A stretch of DNA of 5,339 nucleotides from Bdellovibrionales bacterium (lineage in GTDB: Bacteria; Bdellovibrionota; UBA2361; JAGRAS01). Below, piece after piece: positions 1 to 5,339 of this stretch; positions within the stretch are counted from its first letter, which is position 1; each line of letters opens with the position of its first letter. The notes under the pieces were generated by a model. The model saw only the letters and a program-made list of their open reading frames with translations, had not been told where the DNA came from and ran no database searches. Made by a program: the position numbers and the translations under genes. The DNA is taken from positions 1-5,339 of the forward strand of contig JAGRAS010000135.1 of assembly GCA_020434465.1 (NCBI GenBank), read 5' to 3'.

Positions 1-1
1 A

Positions 2-1144
2 TTAGAGCAGATAAAAATAGAGGCGTTAGAAAAAAGTCCTGAGTTAGCTTCTTATAATAATCAGCTCAAAGCTGTGTTAGCAGAAATACGAGAGGAATCG
101 CTTCCTGCTAATCCAAAACTTTCAGGTGATGTTTTTTTCCCTAAGTACTATCGAGAAGAGAGAGGGGATAATGAAATTGAAATTGAGCTAAGCCAAACTA
201 TTAGAATGGGAGATTTCGGCAAAAGAGGCTTGGTGAGTAGTCTGATAAGTAAACAGAAAAACATTGAAAGTCGCCTTCAGCTTTTGAAAACTATGCAGCA
301 AATATCTTTTTTGTACTACCGTCTTTGGGGACTTCAGCAAGTTGATTCCCAAATAAAAGATCTTAAAGTCAGAGGTCAGGAATTAGCAGATTCGATTAAC
401 TCACTTGCAGAAGAAGGTAGGATTTCAGATAAGGATGAGTCTTTAATTTTATCATCAGTTGCAAGAATAAGCGCCAAACAAGAAGAACTGAGGTTTCAGA
501 TTGAAACCACTTCTGGCGAACTCACAAAAAAAACAGGGAAAGATGTCAGGGCTGTGAAAGCTTCGAAACCAAAAATTATTGAACTCCCCAGTTTTAAAGA
601 GATTAAGAATTTAACTGAAAGATCAGAATTAGGAGTTCTTAAGCGTGCAGAGTTGAGAGCTGAAATAGCTGCGGAACAGAAGATTCTTGCAGAAAGAGAG
701 TCTTTTCCTGCCTTAACTCCTGCACTTAAATGGGCTCACAATGATTCGGGGACTGATTTTTTTGGAGTTGGTATCAGCTTTGAATTGCCAGTCTTTCAGC
801 GCAATGGTGCTCAAAAAGCAAAAGCTAGAGCTGCTGCTAGTGATGCAAAATCAATAAACGAATATATTAGTTCCGGTGCTTTTGATGCAGAGCTTGAGAT
901 TGCATACTTGCGGGTTAAAAGTAAAAAGAGGCAAGCAGAGATTTATGAAAATAGAGTAAAGCCGGAACTTTTAAAGGCCTTGGAAGCTTCCAGGAGGCAG
1001 TATCAAAACGGTCAGGGCACTATTTTTGAGCTTTGGCAAATAGAAAAAGAATATCAAGAATCTTACGACCGTTCCGTAGAGTTGTGGATAGAAGTATTTG
1101 CAACACTTGGTGATCTTGAACTTTTAATTGGAAATCAATTGTAG
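2..1144 (+). CDS. TolC/CzcC-family outer-membrane efflux factor (5'-partial)
   Basis: Outer-membrane channel subunit of a tripartite heavy-metal exporter; trimers of this family form a beta-barrel plus a long periplasmic alpha-helical tunnel. The frame is open from base 2 to the TAG at 1142-1144, giving 380 residues. Family members usually have about 410-460, so the missing part should be the signal peptide and the first few dozen residues. A GTG at 74 could be taken as a start, but the family-typical stretch ALEKSPEL and the helix after it are already encoded at about 23-73, so 74 is internal. Two outer-membrane-efflux-protein repeats are visible: the first at about 20-540, with a charged coiled-coil hairpin (about 238-535) whose turn reads EEGRIS; the second at about 600-1130, with the conserved barrel-to-helix motif ELPVFQRNG (782-808), a long Ala/Lys/Glu helix, and the YQNGQGTIFELW turn (1001-1036). 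No cysteine is present. It lies 8 nt ahead of the adaptor gene. Family assignment is firm; metal specificity is inferred only from the neighbours. Confidence 0.93.
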   Translation, partial: LEQIKIEALEKSPELASYNNQLKAVLAEIREESLPANPKLSGDVFFPKYYREERGDNEIEIELSQTIRMGDFGKRGLVSSLISKQKNIESRLQLLKTMQQISFLYYRLWGLQQVDSQIKDLKVRGQELADSINSLAEEGRISDKDESLILSSVARISAKQEELRFQIETTSGELTKKTGKDVRAVKASKPKIIELPSFKEIKNLTERSELGVLKRAELRAEIAAEQKILAERESFPALTPALKWAHNDSGTDFFGVGISFELPVFQRNGAQKAKARAAASDAKSINEYISSGAFDAELEIAYLRVKSKKRQAEIYENRVKPELLKALEASRRQYQNGQGTIFELWQIEKEYQESYDRSVELWIEVFATLGDLELLIGNQL

Positions 1145-1145
1145 G
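1143..1145 (+). promoter_or_regulatory. Weak ribosome binding site for the adaptor gene
   Basis: AGG, 7 nt before the ATG at 1153, overlaps the TAG stop (1142-1144) of the outer-membrane factor gene. It is a short match to the anti-Shine-Dalgarno sequence, so initiation may depend on ribosomes finishing the upstream gene. No better match lies between the two genes. Confidence 0.45.
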
Positions 1146-1152
1146 TTTAGCG

Positions 1153-1212
1153 ATGAAAAAAAAGATATTTATTTTAATTTACCTAATTATTCTTCCACTT
1201 TCCACTTTTGCT
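1153..1212 (+). other. Signal peptide of the adaptor
   Basis: Encodes residues 1-20: three lysines, a run of about 12 hydrophobic residues, then P15 and the cleavage motif T18-F19-A20, followed by GGG at the mature start. This is a standard Sec/signal-peptidase-I signal; there is no twin arginine and no lipoprotein cysteine. Confidence 0.9.
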
Positions 1213-2196
1213 GGAGGTGGGCATGACCATTCTCATGGCGGCCATTCACACGGTGATTTTGGAAGTTCTGAACTTTTGAATGAGGTGCTGCTTACAAAGC
1301 AGTCAATTACAAATCTTGGAATTAAATCAGAAATTGCTAAAATTGGAATAATAAATAAAGTTAAAAAACTTTTTGCACAGACAGTTGTGCATCCTTCGAG
1401 TCATTATCATCTCCCGGCTCAATTTAAGGGTAAAATTTCTAAGCTTTTCAAACTGACTGGTGAGTATGTGGAAAAGGGTGAGCCTCTTGGGGCAGCTTTG
1501 CCATTGGTAGTTGGTAATCGAGAAGTTCTTTTTACTAGTCCTATAAACGGACTTATTACAGCAGCTCCTGACAGTATTGGTGATGTGTTTAGTGAGAGCG
1601 ATATAGTTTTTGATGTTAGCGATATGACCAATATGATAGTACGGGCAGATCTTTATCAAGGTGACGACAGCAAACTTGTAAAAGTTGGGCAAGAAGCGAT
1701 AGCCCGATTTTCAGAATTCCCTAGAACTGAGTTTAAAGGAAAAATTGAAAGAATTGATGCTTCACTTAGAGAAGATCTTCCGCTACTGCATGTTTATATG
1801 ACGGTAGAAAATAAGGATCTAAAGCTTCGCCCTAACTTAAGAGGTTCTCTAAGTGTATTTGTCGGCAAAGGGAAAGAGGCATTAATCGTACCAGAAAGCT
1901 CGCTGCTTGGTGAGCTGGGTCAAAGTTTTGTGTATGTTCGCAAATATAATGTTTTTCAAAGACGTGACGTTGTACTTGGGGAAAGAGGTGGAGCTTATAC
2001 TGAAATTAAATCAGGAGTTAAGGCAGGAGAAAGAGTTGTTGTTGTAGGTCAGTATCAGCTTCAGTTTGCAAAGAGTAATACGGATAAAAGGTTCGGCCCA
2101 ACAGATTCTCACGGTCATAGTCATGCTCACGGTAATTCAAATGAACATAGTAAGGCTCACGATCATGGCGATCATGATCATGGTCAATCGCACTAG
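1153..2196 (+). CDS. RND efflux periplasmic adaptor (HlyD/CusB/CzcB-type membrane fusion protein), His-rich at both ends
   Basis: Periplasmic adaptor linking the inner-membrane pump to the outer-membrane channel. Residues 1-20 form a signal peptide: KKK, a hydrophobic Ile/Leu core, then STFA with likely cleavage after A20. There is no lipobox cysteine, so the protein is soluble, not a lipoprotein. The mature N-terminus has five His in residues 24-33. Domains follow in order: first lipoyl half about 91-112 (GKISKLFKLTGEYVEKGEPL), a linker of only about 15 residues, second lipoyl half about 128-156 (SPINGLI to FDVSD), beta-barrel about 160-236, and membrane-proximal domain about 240-306 ending VVVGQYQLQFA. 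A tail from D318 to H347 holds ten His. At 347 residues it is shorter than CusB (about 400) or CzcB (about 500), because the helical hairpin usually found between the lipoyl halves is not evident. His-rich ends suggest binding of Zn, Ni or Co in the periplasm (inference). The ATG at 1153 is fixed by the signal peptide. It ends 8 nt before the permease ATG. Confidence 0.94.
   Translation: MKKKIFILIYLIILPLSTFAGGGHDHSHGGHSHGDFGSSELLNEVLLTKQSITNLGIKSEIAKIGIINKVKKLFAQTVVHPSSHYHLPAQFKGKISKLFKLTGEYVEKGEPLGAALPLVVGNREVLFTSPINGLITAAPDSIGDVFSESDIVFDVSDMTNMIVRADLYQGDDSKLVKVGQEAIARFSEFPRTEFKGKIERIDASLREDLPLLHVYMTVENKDLKLRPNLRGSLSVFVGKGKEALIVPESSLLGELGQSFVYVRKYNVFQRRDVVLGERGGAYTEIKSGVKAGERVVVVGQYQLQFAKSNTDKRFGPTDSHGHSHAHGNSNEHSKAHDHGDHDHGQSH
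1222..1251 (+). other. His-rich mature N-terminus of the adaptor (HDHSHGGHSH)
   Basis: Residues 24-33 contain five His (24, 26, 28, 31, 33) alternating with Asp, Ser and Gly, starting three residues after the predicted signal cleavage site. Such stretches typically bind Zn, Ni or Co. In CusB the flexible mature N-terminus carries metal-binding methionines that help deliver copper to CusA; a parallel role here with imidazole ligands is inference. Confidence 0.8.
2104..2193 (+). repeat. His-rich low-complexity C-terminal tail of the adaptor
   Basis: Encodes residues 318-347 with ten His (320, 322, 324, 326, 332, 336, 338, 341, 343, 347) separated by Gly, Ser, Asp and Ala. At DNA level the end is built from near-identical units, GATCATGG at 2161-2168, GATCAT at 2170-2175 and GATCATGG at 2176-2183. 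Replication slippage by whole units could change tail length without losing frame. It follows the last folded domain and is probably disordered until metal binds (inference). Confidence 0.8.
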
Positions 2197-2198
2197 GG
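2195..2198 (+). promoter_or_regulatory. Ribosome binding site for the RND permease
   Basis: AGGG lies 6 nt before the ATG at 2205 and overlaps the TAG stop of the adaptor (2194-2196). This spacing favours ATG 2205 over the in-frame TTG at 2202, which would leave only 3 nt. The overlap suggests translational coupling between adaptor and pump. Confidence 0.6.
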
Positions 2199-2204
2199 TT
2201 TTTG

Positions 2205-5200
2205 ATGATTAACAGATTAATAGAGTTTAGTTTAAAAAATAGAATTGCTGTTCTTATTCTGGCTGCAGCCATGGTGGTATATGGAATTAAGGTTTCCACT
2301 GAGCTTCCAGTAGATGTTTTTCCAGATCTTGGCAGACCATATGTACCTATTTTTACTGAAGCTCATGGATTGGCACCAGAGGAAGTCGAATCCCAGATTA
2401 CTTTTCCTATTGAAACAGTGATGAATGGAGCAACGGGAGTCGAGCGTGTACGTTCAGCATCAAGTACAGGCTTTTCAATTGTATGGGTTGAATTTGACTG
2501 GAAAATGGATATTTTTACTGCACGTCAAATTGTTGCTGAAAGGCTTGCTCAAGTTAAGGAAATCTTGCCTGCTGAAATCAGCCCTGTTATGGGGCCCATA
2601 TCATCAATCATGGGTGAGATAATGCTGCTTGGGGTGACAGCTGATGCAGTTGAGATTGATCCAATGACTATTCGAGATTTTGCAGAATGGACATTGCGGC
2701 CGCGCTTGCTTTCTATTCAGGGAGTGTCACAAGTAAGTGTTATTGGCGGAGATCTTCGGCAGTATCAAGTTAAAGTTGACTCAGATAAAATGTTAAAGTT
2801 TGGTGTTTCACTTGCTGATGTTGAAAAAGCAATCTCGCTTGCAACAAAAAACACAACCGGTGGTTTTATTTCTAATGGACATACCGAAAGCCTAATTAGG
2901 AATATTGGCTTAATAAAAAGTACAGAAGATATTAAGAAAGCGGTAATACCACATCACAACTCAAAGGAAATGCATGCACCATCACTACTTGTTGAGCAGT
3001 TAGCAGAAGTTGAGTTTGGTGGCCCATTGGGTAAACGAGGTGATGCTGGTATTAATGGGCATTCTGCTGTGGTGCTAAGTGTAATGAAGCAGCCTGGGTC
3101 AGACACAGTTGAAATTTCAGAAAAAATCAACCGCGAAATAAAAGCACTTGGAACTTCAATGCCAGCAGGGATGAAAATCGAATCACGAATATTTAGGCAA
3201 GGGGAGTTTATTAAAACATCAGTTTCGAATGTTAAGGATGTTCTTAGAGACGGTGCAATTTTGATAATTATCATTTTGTTTTTATTTCTGCTGAATATTC
3301 GCACAACATTAATAACTCTCACTGCGATTCCATTATCAATAATTAGCAGTATCATCGTCTTTCGTTATTTTGGACTTTCCATAAACACAATGACTCTTGG
3401 TGGTCTTGCAATCGCAATTGGCGAATTAGTTGATGATGCAATTGTTGATGTTGAAAACATTTACCGCCGTCTTAGAGAAAATGCCAGCTCTTCAGAGCCA
3501 AGGCATGTAATGGACGTTATCGTTGATGCCTCAAAGGAAATTCGCAGCTCGATTGTTTATGCTACTGCTATTGTTGTGCTTGTATTTTTACCTTTGTTTG
3601 CACTTAGCGGAATTGAGGGCCGCCTTTTCACTCCGATTGGTATTGCTTATGTAACTTCCATTTCAGCATCGTTAATTGTAGCTGTATCTGTTACACCGGT
3701 ACTTTCCTATTATTTACTTCCTAGCTTGAAAAGACTACAGGATACAAAAGATAGCAACCTAGTAGTCTGGCTAAAAAAGGTACAAAGCAGTCTATTGGAT
3801 GTTGCCTTTAAATTCACAAGGCCAGTTCTTGCAAGTGTATTGGGTTTGTTTATGGTCGTAATTTTAATTTCATTTTCCTTCGGAAGTGAATTTTTGCCTC
3901 CATTTAACGAAGGAACCTTTAACATAAGTTTAATGATGCCCCCAGGCACTTCACTTAAAGAATCAAATAGGGTTGCTGTAATTGCAGAAAAACTTCTTAT
4001 TGAAATGCCTGAAATAGAAATCGTTGGTCGAAGAACAGGCAGAGCTGAGTTGGATGAGCATGCTTCCGGTGTTCATCAAACTGAGCTTGAGGGAGAATTG
4101 TTAGAAACGGACAGATCCAGAGATGAGATTTTAAGAGAGATTAGACAAAAGCTTAATAGCATTCCTGGAGTTTTGGTAAATGTTGGACAGCCTCTTTCAC
4201 ATAGAATTGATCATGTAATTTCTGGGGTTCGCTCGCAGATAGCTGTTAAAATTTTTGGAGAAAACCTGCGACAATTGCAAAGTTTAGCTCAAAAAATAAA
4301 AAACATAGCCGCTGATGTACCTGGAATTGTCGATCTTTACGTTGAAAAGCAGGTAATGATCCCGCAGTTACATATTAAGATAAATCGTGAAAGAGCAGCT
4401 CAGTATGGAGTGATGGTTGGCGAACTAGCAGAGTACATTGAAATGGCAACTCAGGGCAAAGTTGTAACCCAAATTCTTGATGGAGTTAAAAAGTATGATG
4501 TAGTTGTCCGGCTTAGAGATGAAGACAGAGAAAATATTGATGCAATTAAACGCATTCCTGTGGATGTAGGTAGAGGCGAATTAATACCACTTGATCTTTT
4601 AGTAAACATTCAGGAAGGAAAGGGTCCAAATGAGATTAATAGAGAAAATGTATCAAGACGTATTTATGTATCAGCAAATGTACAAGGACGTGATCTAGTA
4701 AGTACTGTTAAAGAATTGCAGTCTAGAGTCGGAAAAGACGTTAAAATACCGGAAGGTTATTTTATAACTTATGGAGGACAGTTTGAAAGTCAGTCAAGTG
4801 CCTCACGCCTAATCTATCTTACTAGTATTTTTTCGCTGATTGCTATGTTTGCTTTGCTTTACATGCATTTTCAAAATAGCTCTTTCGTTCTTCAAGTAAT
4901 GCTTAGCATTCCCTTTGCTATGATTGGAGCTGTAATTGCTGTAGGTTTAACAGGGGCGGTATTTTCTATTGCATCTTTAGTTGGCTTAATTACCCTTGCT
5001 GGCATAGCTGCTAGAAACGGAATCTTAATGATCGATCACTATATTCACTTATTGGAAAAAGACGGCGAAGAGTTTAGTTTGCAGCTTATAAAGCGCGGTG
5101 CAAGTGAAAGATTAGTACCAGTACTTATGACTGCTCTTACTGCTATGCTTGCTTTGATTCCAATTCTTATTTCTGGTGATGATCCTGGTAAAGAGATTCT

Positions 5201-5300
5201 ATACCCAGTAGCAGTCGTTATCTTCGGTGGGCTTTTTACTAGTACATTGCTAAATCTTGTTATTACACCGCTTGTTTTTTGGAAGCTATGGAAGCGCTAG
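2205..5300 (+). CDS. CusA/CzcA-family heavy-metal efflux RND permease
   Basis: Proton-driven inner-membrane pump of the HME-RND family (AcrB/AcrD/AcrF superfamily), working as a trimer. It has 1031 residues, full length. ATG 2205 is preferred over TTG 2202 because of the AGGG site. Membrane segments: TM1 about 12-31; TM2-TM6 about 350-367, 369-392, 396-417, 449-470 and 480-507; TM7 about 541-560; TM8-TM12 about 869-890, 896-918, 921-948, 974-992 and 997-1026, with two large periplasmic domains between. TM4 carries A404-I-G-E-L-V-D410-D411-A-I-V-D415-V-E417-N: D410 and E417 match CzcA D408 and E415, while A404 replaces CzcA D402. Compared with CusA from memory, D405 is kept (D410) and E567 is kept (E569), but M573, M623 and M672 align with S575, Q625 and H670, and E939 and K984 with R937 and V973. 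This argues against Cu(I)/Ag(I) and for a divalent ion. It may belong to the HME5 (NrsA-like nickel) group, which I cannot confirm. Family certain, metal uncertain. Confidence 0.97.
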   Translation: MINRLIEFSLKNRIAVLILAAAMVVYGIKVSTELPVDVFPDLGRPYVPIFTEAHGLAPEEVESQITFPIETVMNGATGVERVRSASSTGFSIVWVEFDWKMDIFTARQIVAERLAQVKEILPAEISPVMGPISSIMGEIMLLGVTADAVEIDPMTIRDFAEWTLRPRLLSIQGVSQVSVIGGDLRQYQVKVDSDKMLKFGVSLADVEKAISLATKNTTGGFISNGHTESLIRNIGLIKSTEDIKKAVIPHHNSKEMHAPSLLVEQLAEVEFGGPLGKRGDAGINGHSAVVLSVMKQPGSDTVEISEKINREIKALGTSMPAGMKIESRIFRQGEFIKTSVSNVKDVLRDGAILIIIILFLFLLNIRTTLITLTAIPLSIISSIIVFRYFGLSINTMTLGGLAIAIGELVDDAIVDVENIYRRLRENASSSEPRHVMDVIVDASKEIRSSIVYATAIVVLVFLPLFALSGIEGRLFTPIGIAYVTSISASLIVAVSVTPVLSYYLLPSLKRLQDTKDSNLVVWLKKVQSSLLDVAFKFTRPVLASVLGLFMVVILISFSFGSEFLPPFNEGTFNISLMMPPGTSLKESNRVAVIAEKLLIEMPEIEIVGRRTGRAELDEHASGVHQTELEGELLETDRSRDEILREIRQKLNSIPGVLVNVGQPLSHRIDHVISGVRSQIAVKIFGENLRQLQSLAQKIKNIAADVPGIVDLYVEKQVMIPQLHIKINRERAAQYGVMVGELAEYIEMATQGKVVTQILDGVKKYDVVVRLRDEDRENIDAIKRIPVDVGRGELIPLDLLVNIQEGKGPNEINRENVSRRIYVSANVQGRDLVSTVKELQSRVGKDVKIPEGYFITYGGQFESQSSASRLIYLTSIFSLIAMFALLYMHFQNSSFVLQVMLSIPFAMIGAVIAVGLTGAVFSIASLVGLITLAGIAARNGILMIDHYIHLLEKDGEEFSLQLIKRGASERLVPVLMTALTAMLALIPILISGDDPGKEILYPVAVVIFGGLFTSTLLNLVITPLVFWKLWKR

Positions 5301-5339
5301 TTAAGGCAAGAGATTAAATAGTATCAGTCCAAAGCATTC
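5301..5339 (+). other. Short 3' tail, no feature supported
   Basis: The 39 bases after the permease stop contain no ATG, no stable inverted repeat followed by a T-run, and no clear start of another gene. Whether the operon ends here or continues cannot be judged from this window. Confidence 0.6.

Noticed and set aside
74..76. GTG as the start of the outer-membrane factor
   Set aside because: The frame stays open to the window edge and the upstream residues match the family N-terminal helix; starting here would also leave the protein without an export signal.
1327..1692. Antisense open frame of 121 codons inside the adaptor gene
   Set aside because: It lies wholly within a gene with clear family domains, its translation resembles no family I know, and it has no ribosome site I can support. 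The nested antisense frame at 1419-1631 is rejected for the same reason.
2173..2182. Perfect palindrome CATGATCATG as a possible operator
   Set aside because: It sits inside the His/Asp codon repeats of the adaptor tail, which produce such palindromes by composition, and it is not in a promoter position.
2018..2299. Antisense open frame of 93 codons across the adaptor/permease junction
   Set aside because: It is the mirror of the His-rich repeats: the reverse strand of the CAT/GAT-rich tail gives an Asp/His/Arg-rich artefact.
2954..3355. Antisense open frame of 133 codons inside the permease
   Set aside because: It is a shadow of a well-conserved coding region, with no recognisable domain. 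The same holds for the antisense frame at 3710-3949 and the same-strand alternate frame at 2425-2622.
2205..5300. Labelling the pump as CusA (copper/silver)
   Set aside because: Family membership is sound, but the CusA methionine triad and two of the three proton-relay residues are not conserved, and the operon segment shows no CusF-like gene between channel and adaptor.
5288..5317. Small frame ATG...TAA of nine codons overlapping the permease end
   Set aside because: It is too short to support as a gene, has no clear ribosome site and has no recognisable product.

Overview
The window holds three consecutive same-strand genes that together encode a tripartite heavy-metal efflux complex of the RND superfamily, in the order outer-membrane channel, periplasmic adaptor, inner-membrane pump (the C-B-A order of czcCBA-type operons). 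The organism must be Gram-negative, because an outer-membrane factor and a periplasmic adaptor only make sense with two membranes. Base composition is fairly low in G+C (about 40% by eye) and looks even across the three genes. I cannot name a genus. Nothing in the window marks a mobile element, CRISPR array or RNA gene.

Layout. 2-1144: TolC-family outer-membrane factor, cut by the left edge, so its start codon and export signal lie outside. 1153-2196: secreted periplasmic adaptor of 347 residues with a clear signal peptide, a His-rich mature N-terminus and a His-rich C-terminus. 2205-5300: complete 1031-residue CusA/CzcA-family RND permease with 12 predicted membrane segments. 5301-5339: short tail with no supported feature. 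The gaps are 8 nt each, and at both junctions a Shine-Dalgarno-like AGG(G) overlaps the UAG stop of the gene before it, so the three are very probably one translationally coupled operon. No promoter, terminator or metal-responsive regulator is visible; these would lie outside the window.

How they work together. The permease uses the proton gradient to move metal from the periplasm (or cytoplasm) into the channel, and the adaptor joins permease and outer-membrane factor. Comparison with remembered CusA and CzcA sequences argues against copper/silver. The three methionines that hold Cu(I) in CusA (M573, M623, M672) align with Ser, Gln and His here, and the CusA relay residues E939 and K984 align with Arg and Val. 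Together with the His-rich adaptor tails this favours a divalent ion such as Ni, Co, Zn or Cd; the exact metal cannot be read from the sequence. The most unusual structural point is that the adaptor seems to lack the alpha-helical hairpin normally inserted in the lipoyl domain.

Overall this is a recognisable efflux operon of a less-studied heavy-metal RND subgroup, not an unknown type of system.
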